A stretch of DNA of 64,000 nucleotides from Mercurialis annua (lineage: Eukaryota; Streptophyta; Magnoliopsida; Malpighiales; Euphorbiaceae), in assembly GCF_937616625.2 (NCBI RefSeq), contig NC_065575.1, positions 24,166,001 to 24,230,000 on the forward strand, read 5' to 3'. How positions within the stretch are numbered: the stretch's first letter is position 1; each line of letters begins with the position of its first letter. A program made the translations under genes and the position numbers. Below, piece by piece: positions 54,436 to 64,000 of the stretch. A model generated the notes under the pieces. The model did not search any database and was not told where the DNA came from. It saw nothing but the letters and a program-made list of their open reading frames with translations.

Positions 54436-57017
54436 ATGTCGTCCAAGGATGATTCCCAGAATGTTTTTATAGATGTATATGATGATGGTGAGGGTGATTC
54501 GGATAAATGTACCTCAGGAGGAAATAAGTCCGAGGTCGAGCTTTCTGACTCGGCCAAGGAGAAGTCTATTGACATTCTCCGAATAAATAAGGTGGACGAG
54601 GTTGGTTGTTCAGAGGCCACTTCGTCCGTTAAACCGAGACGGGTAAGACCTAGGAGCACTAAGACGGCTGAGGCTCGTCCAGTTAGGATGGAAAATGCTT
54701 TTGCAGAGCTAAACCAGGGATATTTAGATTACCTAGTCTCCAAAATAAACCTTCGTGAGGGGTATCGGTTTCAGCTGTCTCCCCCAGGTGTGACAATAAA
54801 TCTTCCGGTTGATCCAGATTTTATAGTGGTGAGCGTCGAACACCTTCATTCTGGTGTTCGTATCCTCTTACAAGACGACTTAGTGGCTTTTTTGAAGTTT
54901 TATAATATGCCTCTTAGTCAGTTTCACCCGAATGGTGTCCGTCATTTTCTCTGTCTTCGTCGTTTGTGTCGGCGACGTAGGATTCCCTTCTCGGTAGAAT
55001 TTTTTGCCAGTATCTATGGGCTTATTTTTGGTGGGGCGTATGATTTTTCTACTTTTAAGATTCTGAAGTTGGAGCCTAGGCATGTTATAGAAAAGGTGAG
55101 TACCTCGGTTAAGAGGTTTAGGGAGGATTGGTTTCGGATTTACCATCCTACTGCTTTTGCCGACCTTCCTCGTTATTGGTTGTGTACTTCTCCGGTGACT
55201 CTTTTGAGACGGGACGCGGCTGGGAATGAGAACCATAAACTTCTCCAGGACGTTCTGAGGACGACTGGTCCTGTAAATACCTATACTCTTATTCCGAAAC
55301 TGCCCCTTGTTAAGTTTGACCCGAAGCGGGAAGGTTGTTATCGGTTTATATATATTTTTTGTTTTTCTTTACCTTCTTTGTCTTATGTTTATTTATGTAT
55401 TTTCTGATTCTGATGTGTTTTGTTTCGGTATGTATATTTTCTTTTTCAGTGTTCAATATGAGTGCGTTTAGTGCTGCAAGGCAAAAAGGTGATGGCACTT
55501 CTTTTAAGAAGCTGCCTTCTTCCTATGTTGGTAATGTAAAAGCTGCCGGTAAACAACCTGTTCTGAATAGACCGGATTTGGCACTGGCTAAACCCTTGCC
55601 GGCTAAACCTTTATCGACTGTGCCTCCTCTCTCGAAGCCTGTTAAGAGGAAGAATATGGACAAAGGGAAAGAACCATGCTCGGTATCCGAAGTGAAAGAT
55701 GCTGCAGTTGTGTTGGGCGATTCTGATGTTGTGGTAGGTTTGTGTGCCTCTAGTGCTGTTGTGTCCGAGGTGGATAAGGGGATGTCTCTGCCGAAGAAAA
55801 GAGCTAAGGGAGGTGATGTGGAGGCTAACCCGGTCGATCTTGATGCTTTGAAGCTGTCACCTCGGTTTTTAGCTCGTTATCTGAAATCCAGGTCTTTGGA
55901 AGATACTGTAGATTCGTTGACTACCTCGGTTTTTCTGGGAAAAACGGTGTCTCTTCCCCGTGATCGAGAGGCTTTATCTGCTACTCCTCAGAAGGATTTC
56001 CTTGACAGTAGTGTATCTCTGTCTTTTCAGGTATGCCTTTGTTTTCCTTGTCATTTCTTCTTATCCTTGAACTACTTTTGTGTTTTGCCTGACGGAATTT
56101 GTGTCGGTTTTCTTTAGCTGATTAATCACTTGATTGGAGCTCGGTCATTTCAAGAGGATTTGGCTGCTCAAGCTTCAGAAGATAGAGAGAAACTGACTAC
56201 TGCTCTTGCTGATCTGGAGAAGGAGCAGCTGCAGAGGGCGAATGTAGAATCGGTTTTGGCTAGTAATACTAAGAAATTTAATGCCAAGATTGAAGAGCTG
56301 AAACGGATGGTATCCGACCTTACCGCCGAACGAGATGGGCTTGTAATTGCTAAGGGCACTATTGAGAAAGAGAAGGAGGAACTCCGAGCTTCTCCGACTG
56401 AGAAATTTGACAAGGAGAAAGCTGATCTGCAAAGTACTATTGATGGCCATCATCTGAGCTATATGCGCTTACATGAAATTCTTGATTATACAACCAAGAT
56501 TGTGGAGACTCAGCGAGATGACATGATGAGGGAGTTTGCTCATTTGACCGACGCTATGGAAGATGGCTTAAAGGAGCGTGTCGGGCCGCTTCTCCGAGCT
56601 GAGGTTGACCCCATCTGTCTGTATCTTGATATGGAAGGCATGTATCAGAAGATTCAGGACGAGCGAAAACTTGCGAAGGCAAATGAGGCGACTGATTCTG
56701 AGCAGTGTGCTGAAGAGTTTGCTGCTGAGCTGAGGAGGGAGCTTGAAGATGATGCCCCTCCTGTTAAGAATGATTTTTCAGCTCGGGGTGCTGGTGGTGT
56801 GACCGAGAAAGCTGATGTCGTTGTGACTGAGTCGGCTGCTGTTATTGCTTCGAAGGAAAATGATGAGAAAGCCGATGACGTTGTTATTATCTCGTCTCCG
56901 GCCGTGCTGCTTGAAGTTCGTCATTATGAGGAGGCCGGTTTAAGCGAGAATGACGGGACTTCCTCCGGGGCTGGCTTGTCGGTTCCGGAGCATGTTAGCA
57001 ATGCTGTAATAGATTAG
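54436..57017 (+). CDS. Antisense accessory gene of the Tat element, three exons
   Basis: Predicted exons 54436-55333, 55450-56030 and 56118-57017 join in frame to 792 codons plus stop. The introns (116 and 87 bp) have GT...AG ends; the first acceptor is TTTTTCAG and the second donor CAG|GTATGC. The first exon (about residues 85-260) has the LLQDDLVAFLKFYNMPLSQF and HPNGVRHFLC words of the putative gypsy-type transposon domain (PF04195, Transposase_28). The second exon carries two basic nuclear-localisation-like words, PVKRKN and LPKKRAK. The third opens with a long Glu/Lys-rich coiled coil (about 495-620), then an acidic tail. Its orientation against Gag-Pol matches the accessory gene known from maize Grande, which encodes a nuclear protein. 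Molecular role unknown. The start was chosen as the first ATG in the frame with a matching upstream TATA box and leader. Confidence 0.85.
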
Positions 57018-57224
57018 AATTTTCACCTTTTGTAAAGAATTTTTTGTGATAAGTAATAGATCGGCTTATATTTTATGACTTGTGGTGTTTCTTCTCCTAT
57101 GTCGTCTTTTTTTTTTGAACGATTTATTAGGCTGTGTTGAGAGACTTTTTAGCTCGGTTTTCAAGGATTGTTTCGAGTTATATCTTAGCCCGGATTTAAG
57201 TACTAACTTCTGATTTTCGTTAAA

Positions 57225-57710
57225 ATATGGCCTGACTCGGTTTTGATCAATAAATTCAAATTTTGACAAGCTATGGCTTAACTTGGTTCAATAGCTTCAA
57301 ATTCTGTTTAAACTATGGCTTAACTCGGTTTGAAGAAATAGCTTTGAATTCTGTTAAGTTGTAACTTAACTCGGTTTTAAGCAATAGCTTTGAATTTTGT
57401 TAAGTTATGACTTAACTCGGTTTTAAGCACTAGCTTTGAATTCTGTTAAGTGATGACTTAACTCGGTTTTAAGCAATAGCTTTGAATTGTGTTAAGTGAT
57501 GACTTAACTCGGTTTTAAGCAATAGCTTTGAATTCTGTTAAGTTATGACTTAACTCGGTTTTAAGCAATAGCTTTGAATTCTGTTAAGTTATGACTTAAC
57601 TCGGTTTTAAGCAATAGCTTTGAATTCTGTTAAGTTATGACTTAACTCGGTTTTAAGCAATAGCTTTGAATTCTGTTAAGTTATGGTTTGACTCGGTTTT
57701 TCTTTTCTTT
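57225..57710 (+). repeat. 46-bp tandem repeat between the convergent genes
   Basis: Nine units with the anchor TTAACTCGG (the last TTGACTCGG) at 57320, 57366, 57412, 57458, 57504, 57550, 57596, 57642 and 57688, exactly 46 bp apart. Each contains GGTTTTAAGCAATAGC and TTTGAATTCTGTTAAG. Two or three more diverged units lie to the left (57231, 57278). The array sits between the 3' ends of Gag-Pol and the accessory gene. The remaining sequence from 57018 to 57224 and 57711 to 57813 is T-rich and shows no gene. Confidence 0.95.
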
Positions 57711-57813
57711 TTTCTTTATTGATAGGGGAAAAACTTGCATTTTTGCCTGCAACCATCTTTGACCAAAATGCAAGTGAAAAAACCCCTGACAGACTCGATA
57801 ACCTGAATGTTGT

Positions 57814-60800
57814 CTACTGATAGAATCTTTTGAGAACTCTGGCATTCCAGGTTCTTGGTATGTCTCGTCCGGACATGTAGGTTAAGTAGTAGGCTCGACC
57901 TTTTCCTACTTTCTTCACTTGGTAAGGCCCTTCCCGGTTAGCTCCGAGCTTAGAAACGCCTGCATTACCTCTTGCTGTATCGGCTCGTCGCAGTACCAGG
58001 TCACCTACTTCGAACGTTAAGGGTTTGACCCGTTTGTTATGATATGTTGCCATCCTTTGTTTGTATGCTTCGATGTGCATTAATGCTTGATCTCTTCTCT
58101 CTTCTAGTAAATCGAGGCAAATTTTGGTGCTTTCTTCGTTTTGTTGCTCGTCGAAATATTGTACTCTGATGGTAGGCATGCCGATTTTGACTGGCACCAT
58201 TGCTTCGCACCCATAGGTCAGGCTGTATGGTGTTCTTCCTGTGCCGGCTTTTGGAGTGGTTGTGTATGACCATAGTACGTTATGTAGCTCGTCGGCCCAT
58301 CGACCTTTTGCTTCGTCTAGGCGCTTTTTCAAGCCATTAACAATGGTTCGATTGGTGACTTCTGTCATTCCGTTGCTTTGTGGGTGGGTGACCGAAGTGA
58401 ACCTTAGGTCAATTCCTTTTTCAATGCAGAATTCTCTGAAGTTTTTGTTGTCGAATTGCTTCCCGTTGTCGGTTATGATTGTTTTTGGGATCCCAAAACG
58501 ACAGATTATTTCTCTTCGGACGAAGCTTCGAACTCGTGCTTCTGTTATGGTGGAAACAGCTTCGGCTTCTACCCACTTCGAGAAGTGGTCGACTGCTACT
58601 ATCAGGAATTTTCGCTGCCCACTTGCCGTTGGAAAAGGCCCGACGATGTCTATTCCCCACCTGCTAAATGGCCAAGGGCTTACTATTGGGTTTTGTTCAG
58701 CTGTTGGCTGATGGTGTACGTTTTGGTGGTATTGACATTTTTCACATTTTTGCACCAGATTTGCTGCGTCTTGTGCCAGTGTCGGCCAGTAGTAACCTTG
58801 TAAAACAGCTTTTCGGCAGAGTGCAAGATGTGAGATGTGACTTCCACATACACCTTCGTGTATCTCGGCCAATACATATTTTCCTTCTTCTATTGTGAGG
58901 CATCTGGACCAGGGGTGTGAGAAGGATTTTCTGTATAGAGTCCCGTCTCGGTACGAGAAGTGTGGTGCTCGGCGTTTTACTTTCTTTGCTTCTTTGTTAT
59001 CCTCGGACAGGCTCCCATTCTCGATGTATGATATGATGTGTTCCATCCACTGGTCTAAAGGGTTGATGAGGAATGTTGCTTCGGGATTCTGGATACTACT
59101 GAAATTTTGAACTGAACAAGGTATGCTCGGCATTGTTTCTCTGGATGCCCCTGCTTTTGCTAGTGTGTATGCTTCTGTGTTTTCTTCTCTGGGGATTTGT
59201 TCTAGCTCCCATTTCCCACCCTCTTCGGTAATTTTTGCAAGCAGCTCTTTCACTCGGTCTACATATTTTTTCATTTCCGGGTCCTTTACCTCATATAACC
59301 CAAGTACCTGATTAACCACTAGCTGAGAGTCACTCTGAATTTTGATATATTCAGTCTTGACTACCGTTGCCATCCTTAATCCATTTATCAAAGCCTCATA
59401 CTCTGCCGCATTGTTGGTTGCTGGGAAATTTAGGTGGATTGACTGTTGCATTTTGATTTTGTGTGGTCCTCTTAGTATCATGCCCGCTCCGGCCCCGGTT
59501 ATGTTTGATGCCCCGTCAACTTGCAGCGTCCAGCTAACCAGGCCCTTGTCTACTTCGGTGGGTTGATCGTGTGTTGTTGTTTCTGCTACAAAGTCAGCTA
59601 GGATCTGAGCTTTCATTGCTGTTCGTGGCTCATATTTGATATCGTATGATCCCACCTTGACTGACCAGTTGATTAGCCGTCCAGATGTTTCCGGTCTTGC
59701 CAGCGCTTTTCGTAGGGGTTGGTTTGTTCGGACTATAACGGTGTGAGCTTGGAAGTATCTTTTTAGCTTTTCCACTGTTAAGACCAATGCGAGTGCAAAT
59801 TTCTCGATTTTGCTGTATCGGATCTCGGGACCTTTTAACACCTTGCTTGTGTAATATACCGGCCTTTGCTCGGTCAGCTCCTCCTTCACCAGTACCGATG
59901 CCACTGTTTCATTAGTGACACTTAGGTATAGGTATAGCACTTCTCCGGTTTCAGGTCTTCCGAGCAATGGTGGTGAACTTAGGAATTTCTTGAGTTCTTC
60001 GAACGATTGCTGACATTCCTCGGTCCACTCGAATTTTTTCACATTTCTCAATGTTTTAAAGAATGGGAGACACCTCTTGGCCGAGTTAGACACGAATCGA
60101 CCGAGGGCCGTGATTCTTCCGTTTAGCCTCTGAACTTCTTTAGCTGATTTTGGTGCCTTCATGTCTAGAATTGCCTTTGTTTTCTCCGGATTTACCTCGA
60201 TACCTTTCTGGGAGATGAGGTATCCTAGGAATTTTCCTGCTGGGACTCCGAATGCGCACTTGTCCGGATTTAGCTTGAGTTTGTATTTTTTTAGCTTTGT
60301 GAAGACTTCTTCCAAGTCTCTCGCATGATCTTCTACGTTTTTGGACTTGACGATGATGTCGTCTACATAGACTTCCATGTTGCGACCGATCTGGTCTTTG
60401 AACACGAAATTCATTAGCCGCTGATATGTTCCTCCCGCATTTTTTAGTCCGAATGGCATTTGTTTGTAGCAGTATGTGCCACTGTCGGTTACAAAGCTTG
60501 TTTTTTCTTCATCATCTCTGTGCATTGGGATTTGGTGGTATCCTTGGGCTGCGTCTATGAACGAGTAGACTTCGTAGCTGCTGGTTGAGTTGACCAGCTG
60601 GTCAATGTTTGGCAGGGGATAGCTGTCTTTGGGGCATGCTCGGTTTAGGTCTGTGAAATCTATGCACAGCCTCCACTTTCCGTTCGGTTTTTTTATGAGC
60701 ACGACATTGGATAGCCACTCCGGATAATATACCCTTCTGATGAAGCCTGCTGCTAACAGTTTGTCTACCTCGGTTCTGATGGTGATCTGTCTGTCTATTG

Positions 60801-63303
60801 CGAAGGCTCTTTTCTTTTGTTTGACTGGTTTCTGTTTCGGGTCGACGTTGAGTTTATGTGATATTATTGCCGGGTCAACCCCTTCTATTTCGCCTGGGGT
60901 ATTAACGAATTCGACTTCGTTTCTGATCAGCATGTCGGTTATCTCCTGTTTTATTGGTTTAGGTAGTTCTGCGCTTATCTGGACCGATCGTGGTGTTATT
61001 CCTGCCAGACTAACTCTTTCCAACTTTCCGTGCGGTTCGAGCTTGCCTTCGTCCGAGTCTGGTATCTCCATTGTTTCTATGGCCAAGGTTTCTGATACTC
61101 CTTTCATTGATACCAAGTAGCATTGCTTTGCTATGTCTTGCCTTCCTTTTACTATCACCACTTCTGCTTCGGTCGGTATTTTCATACACAAGTATTTGAT
61201 GCATGTGACTGCCCCGGTGTTGTATAACATTGGTCTGCCGAGTATGACGTTATAAGCAAGTGGCATGTCGATGACCATGAATAATGTTTTGAATTTCTTT
61301 GTGATACCGACCAGTCCTCCTCCTGGTGAGCCATTTTCTTTTCCCACTTCTACCGTCAGTTCCGCCACTCCTTCTGCATGTACCGGTGTTCCTCCTAGTC
61401 CGACTAGTGGGGTTTTGACCGGTTTGAGATTTAGGACGGAGCATCCTATTCCGAGGTATGCTTGTTTTGTGATGAGGTTAACCGAGCTCCCTTCGTTGAT
61501 CAGTTGCCTCATTACCCAGAAGTTTTCGATTAGACCTGAGATTACCAAAGGGTCTTGGTGTGGAAAATCTATTCCTTCGCCGTCAGCCGTGCTGAAACGA
61601 ACTTCAGGTAAGGGTTTAGCTGCCGATATGTTCATTACTATTTTCTGCCTTTTCCGTCTTCCTCGTCTATACTCAGGGTCGGCCATACCACCTGCTATAG
61701 TGTTTATTACACCCGATACATTTTGTCTTTTGGCAAGTGGCGCTTCCTCTCTTCTTCGACTATGCTCGCCCCGGTAATTTCCTCCCGAGCTATAATTCTT
61801 GTTTTGTGCGACGAAATCTTTCAACCGACCGACTTGCACCAATCGATCGATTTCTTTCTTTAGGCTTCCACATTCGTCTGTGACATGGCTATGGCCATCG
61901 TGAAATTGGCAATATTTTTTCCTGTCTCCCTCGTGCTGAAGCTTGGGTGGGTACCTCACTAGCTCATTGTTGTTCTGTATCCACATTAGGATGTGTGACC
62001 TCGGTGTGTTAAGGGGGATGAAGGCTTGGTCTTCTACTTTTACTGGTCGGTGTGGCTCTGTTCGTTGAGGACTAGCTTGTTGTTGGTTTTGTGGCCTGAA
62101 CCGTTCTTGCCTAGCCGGCTGATTGAAAAGAGGCCTTGGTGTTTGGAACCGTGTTGTGGTTTGTGCGGCTTTTTGTCGTTGTTCCTCGTCCAGATTTATG
62201 TAATTCCATGCTCGGTCCATAAGCTGGGAGTAAGTTTGCACCGGATTCGTTATCAGGTTATCCCTGAAGGCCATCATCGTCGTGTTGTCCTTCATTGCGT
62301 CTATCACGGTATCGTCATTCAAATTTCCTACTTCGACTGCCTCGGCATTGAATCTGGCAATGTAGCTCTGTAAACTTTCTCCCGGTTTCTGGTAGCAGAG
62401 CTTTAGGTCGCTGGACTTTTTCTTTCGCTGTATGCTCGGTGCAAAATGAGTTCGGAAAGCTTTTGCTAGCTCGTCAAAACTACGAATAGAGCCTTCTTTC
62501 AGACTTTGATACCAGGTTGCTGCCGGTCCCTTTAGGGTTGTTGGAAAAAGCTTGCAGACAGCGGCTTCAGACAAACTTTGTACCATCATGACTACTTGGA
62601 AACAGCTCAAGTGTGTGACCGGATCTCCTGTTCCATTGTAGTCGTCTAACTGCGGTATTTTGTAGTTTAAGGGGAAAGGTTCTTCCCGCATCTCGGCAGA
62701 CAGCGGGTTCCCGATGTTTAAAAAGCTTGTGTTTCTCGGTTCTTTTCTCCTGAATTTTTCCATTTCGGTTCTGACCCTTTCGGTAATTTCTTGCTCTAGA
62801 TTCTTTTTCTTTGGTGACTCGGCTCCCGAGCTGTGAACGCTCTCCTCGATTTCAATGCGTTGGGGTGTTTTGTTTGGTCCTTCCGGGGATTTGTGCCCGG
62901 CTAGTATTCCTTGCCCTTCCTTCGCATTTTGTTCACGTGGATTTTTCTCGTGGTTTGTTTCCTCGGAGATTGTCCGGCCTTGGTAAAATTCTTGTGGATG
63001 GGGTGGTGCGGTTGGAATGTATGGTGGGGTGGTAATGTTGCCTTGGGATGTTGCTACGGTCGCTGGCTGAGCATGGGCGTGTTCTAATTGTTGAAGGAAG
63101 GCCAGTTGCCGAGTGTGAAATTCGATGTATTCTTGGATTTGTGCTGGCGTGGGGTTTGGAATTTCGGTGGTAGGTCTGGGAGTCGGGGTGGTGTTTGGAG
63201 TGAAAGAGAGGTTGATGGGGGTCATGCCCAATGAAAAATTTTGGGTGGTTTGTTGTGTGGGAGTGAAGTATGATGTGGGAGGAACGTTTCCCGGTAGTGG
63301 CAT
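57814..63303 (-). CDS. gag-pol: Tat-lineage Gag-Pol polyprotein (1829 aa)
   Basis: Single uninterrupted frame. Pro/Thr-rich N-terminus; Gag core about 211-372 with ATWYQSLKEGSI; a zinc-knuckle-like CQFHDGHSHVTDEC near 464-478; aspartic protease about 575-690; RT about 848-1025 with YVDD at 979-982; a degenerate first RNase H about 1120-1240; a second, archaeal-type RNase H about 1257-1385 (D1263, E1301, D1325); integrase with a zinc-binding region ending KCEKCQ near 1520 and a catalytic triad D1552, D1612, E1648 with the classic 35-residue D-E gap; no chromodomain. Two key positions are altered: the protease motif reads INEGSSVNL with Asn603 where the family has the catalytic Asp, and the second RNase H reads NTEAYTLAKAG with Tyr1379 where an Asp is expected. 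So it is intact in length but probably impaired. The ATG at 63303 lies about 240 bp from the PBS. Confidence 0.95.
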   Translation of the reverse strand: MPLPGNVPPTSYFTPTQQTTQNFSLGMTPINLSFTPNTTPTPRPTTEIPNPTPAQIQEYIEFHTRQLAFLQQLEHAHAQPATVATSQGNITTPPYIPTAPPHPQEFYQGRTISEETNHEKNPREQNAKEGQGILAGHKSPEGPNKTPQRIEIEESVHSSGAESPKKKNLEQEITERVRTEMEKFRRKEPRNTSFLNIGNPLSAEMREEPFPLNYKIPQLDDYNGTGDPVTHLSCFQVVMMVQSLSEAAVCKLFPTTLKGPAATWYQSLKEGSIRSFDELAKAFRTHFAPSIQRKKKSSDLKLCYQKPGESLQSYIARFNAEAVEVGNLNDDTVIDAMKDNTTMMAFRDNLITNPVQTYSQLMDRAWNYINLDEEQRQKAAQTTTRFQTPRPLFNQPARQERFRPQNQQQASPQRTEPHRPVKVEDQAFIPLNTPRSHILMWIQNNNELVRYPPKLQHEGDRKKYCQFHDGHSHVTDECGSLKKEIDRLVQVGRLKDFVAQNKNYSSGGNYRGEHSRRREEAPLAKRQNVSGVINTIAGGMADPEYRRGRRKRQKIVMNISAAKPLPEVRFSTADGEGIDFPHQDPLVISGLIENFWVMRQLINEGSSVNLITKQAYLGIGCSVLNLKPVKTPLVGLGGTPVHAEGVAELTVEVGKENGSPGGGLVGITKKFKTLFMVIDMPLAYNVILGRPMLYNTGAVTCIKYLCMKIPTEAEVVIVKGRQDIAKQCYLVSMKGVSETLAIETMEIPDSDEGKLEPHGKLERVSLAGITPRSVQISAELPKPIKQEITDMLIRNEVEFVNTPGEIEGVDPAIISHKLNVDPKQKPVKQKKRAFAIDRQITIRTEVDKLLAAGFIRRVYYPEWLSNVVLIKKPNGKWRLCIDFTDLNRACPKDSYPLPNIDQLVNSTSSYEVYSFIDAAQGYHQIPMHRDDEEKTSFVTDSGTYCYKQMPFGLKNAGGTYQRLMNFVFKDQIGRNMEVYVDDIIVKSKNVEDHARDLEEVFTKLKKYKLKLNPDKCAFGVPAGKFLGYLISQKGIEVNPEKTKAILDMKAPKSAKEVQRLNGRITALGRFVSNSAKRCLPFFKTLRNVKKFEWTEECQQSFEELKKFLSSPPLLGRPETGEVLYLYLSVTNETVASVLVKEELTEQRPVYYTSKVLKGPEIRYSKIEKFALALVLTVEKLKRYFQAHTVIVRTNQPLRKALARPETSGRLINWSVKVGSYDIKYEPRTAMKAQILADFVAETTTHDQPTEVDKGLVSWTLQVDGASNITGAGAGMILRGPHKIKMQQSIHLNFPATNNAAEYEALINGLRMATVVKTEYIKIQSDSQLVVNQVLGLYEVKDPEMKKYVDRVKELLAKITEEGGKWELEQIPREENTEAYTLAKAGASRETMPSIPCSVQNFSSIQNPEATFLINPLDQWMEHIISYIENGSLSEDNKEAKKVKRRAPHFSYRDGTLYRKSFSHPWSRCLTIEEGKYVLAEIHEGVCGSHISHLALCRKAVLQGYYWPTLAQDAANLVQKCEKCQYHQNVHHQPTAEQNPIVSPWPFSRWGIDIVGPFPTASGQRKFLIVAVDHFSKWVEAEAVSTITEARVRSFVRREIICRFGIPKTIITDNGKQFDNKNFREFCIEKGIDLRFTSVTHPQSNGMTEVTNRTIVNGLKKRLDEAKGRWADELHNVLWSYTTTPKAGTGRTPYSLTYGCEAMVPVKIGMPTIRVQYFDEQQNEESTKICLDLLEERRDQALMHIEAYKQRMATYHNKRVKPLTFEVGDLVLRRADTARGNAGVSKLGANREGPYQVKKVGKGRAYYLTYMSGRDIPRTWNARVLKRFYQ

Positions 63304-63540
63304 TCCCCAGGGGTATTGGGTGGTGACTCCCGAGGTAGTGCCAGGATGGATACCACCTCCTGACCGGGCAGAACGAACTTTCCCCCGTGGCTCTTCCTGG
63401 CGGCGCGTTGAGTCCTTCTCTCACTCTATTGCTGAGTGTGCTATTGTCTCCGGTGCCAGGATCCTCTCCTTCTACTCTGCTCATCCTACTTCTTCCTGGT
63501 AGACTAGAAAGGGGGAGACTTTCTAACTTTCTTTCCCACA
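63304..63540 (-). other. Tat 5' leader
   Basis: About 240 bp between the PBS and the Gag-Pol ATG. Frames crossing it in other phases are shadows. No obvious structure apart from a GGAAAG/CTTTCC-rich segment next to the PBS. Confidence 0.6.
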
Positions 63541-63550
63541 AACGGCGCCA
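63533..63550 (-). promoter_or_regulatory. Tat primer-binding site
   Basis: On the minus strand TGGCGCCGTTTGTGGGAA follows the LTR end after a 2-nt gap. The first ten bases, TGGCGCCGTT, complement the 3' end of plant tRNA-Asp; the rest departs from it, as in other Tat elements. Confidence 0.8.
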
Positions 63551-63552
63551 AA

Positions 63553-64000
63553 TGATAACTTGTGAAACGGCGGCGACGTTCTGATCCAATGACCACTCCA
63601 ATGTTATACCTGAAAGGCACAACACAACCGTAAGAAGGATACCGGAAGGGGATTCCGGCAAATCACTCCGACGGTCTAGTTAGTAACTGTTTTAGTGAGA
63701 GAAAGAATAAGAAGTGAAAGGTAATTAAGAGTTGAGAGAAAAAGAGAATTAACCTTTTTTCCTATTTTTCTTTAGCCTTTTATACTATGTGTGTTGTTCC
63801 TCTTTGTCTGGGCCTGACAGACCTGATTTCGTTCTCTTTGTCTGTGCAGATGTTGTCTGGAATGTCAGGGTACGTCCTGACAAGTTTGTCGGTGTGTTTT
63901 GTTGAAGGTGAGCTCGGGTGAAACCGAGATGGTATTTTATGGTGTGTGGTCAGACCGAGATGGTACTTTTATGTAAGGCATTCGGTGACCGAGATGGTAT
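63553..64000 (-). mobile_element. Tat 5' LTR, cut by window edge
   Basis: First 448 plus-strand bases, matching 53352-53799 with five substitutions and one single-base indel. If the same length as the 3' LTR it would end near 64143, followed by GATAC. It has the minus-strand TATAAAAGG at 63776-63784 and at least three ACCGAGATGGTA units. Confidence 0.93.

Larger units (their letters stand above)
53352..64000 (-). mobile_element. Ty3/gypsy Tat-lineage LTR retrotransposon (5' LTR runs off window)
   Basis: Minus-strand element in the order 5' LTR (63553 to beyond 64000), PBS, Gag-Pol (63303-57814), tandem repeat, antisense accessory gene (54436-57017, plus), polypurine tract, 3' LTR (53352-53942). 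The second, archaeal-type RNase H and the oppositely transcribed gene with a Transposase_28-like domain place it in the Tat clade (Grande/Retand-like). It is inserted in a satellite unit after GATAC (53347-53351), the predicted target duplication. The two LTRs show five substitutions and one indel over the 448 comparable bases. Confidence 0.95.

Noticed and set aside
54880..55236. Minus-strand frame of 118 codons inside the accessory gene, and similar frames opposite Gag-Pol
   Set aside because: These are shadow frames of the genuine coding sequences, with no domain similarity.
57320..57696. The 46-bp Tat repeat as the origin of the 60-bp satellite
   Set aside because: The two units share no recognisable words beyond AT-richness.
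53352..64000. Endogenous pararetrovirus (RT plus RNase H plus gag)
   Set aside because: LTRs with inverted ends, PBS, polypurine tract and a DD35E integrase identify an LTR retrotransposon. No movement-protein or coat-protein features of pararetroviruses are seen.

Overview
The window looks like heterochromatic, probably pericentromeric or other satellite-rich, nuclear DNA of a flowering plant. About 39% (roughly 24.7 kb) is one AT-rich 60-bp satellite family. Nearly all the rest is LTR retrotransposons of plant lineages (Ty3/gypsy Tat, Ty3/gypsy Del/Tekay-like, Ty1/copia) nested in or between the satellite arrays. I see no host gene, tRNA, rRNA or CRISPR array. The species cannot be named from the sequence.

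Layout: satellite (1-944); a copia gag pseudogene split by a solo LTR with a perfect target-site duplication (about 1212-4706); satellite (4868-5655); an LTR fragment with inverted-repeat words (5656-8305); satellite (8306-10392); a small LTR 3' fragment (10393-10892), after which the satellite reverses orientation; satellite (10893-11880); a decayed copia pol end plus intact 3' LTR (11881-14958); a 9.8-kb satellite array with higher-order duplications (14959-24763); an inverted copy of the same copia LTR (24764-26556); a satellite sliver; a 16.7-kb block of Del/Tekay-like material (26717-43425), made of a gag-only non-autonomous element, an inverted LTR join forming a large palindrome centred at 36811/36812, an inverted element end and a further direct LTR; a 9.9-kb satellite array with strand flips (43426-53351); and a young Tat-lineage element on the minus strand (53352 to beyond 64000).

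The Tat element carries the only long coding capacity. One is an uninterrupted 1829-aa Gag-Pol (57814-63303, minus). The other is an oppositely transcribed three-exon accessory gene (54436-57017, plus) that seems to have its own TATA box and a 5'-UTR intron. Between them lies an exact 46-bp tandem repeat. The Gag-Pol looks intact, but a protease catalytic Asp and the last catalytic Asp of the second RNase H are substituted, so it may depend on other copies. Its two LTRs differ by about 1%.

The most interesting signal is in the Del/Tekay-like LTRs. Three diverged LTR families keep a stem-loop at the same relative place while the stem sequence changes on both sides (compensatory change), followed by a short GTG..CAC-type palindrome and a minisatellite. 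That is the pattern expected of a conserved RNA structure. The same families carry family-specific hairpin-rich words elsewhere in the LTR, and several share a degenerate module with the core GAAAGTTGTAGA.
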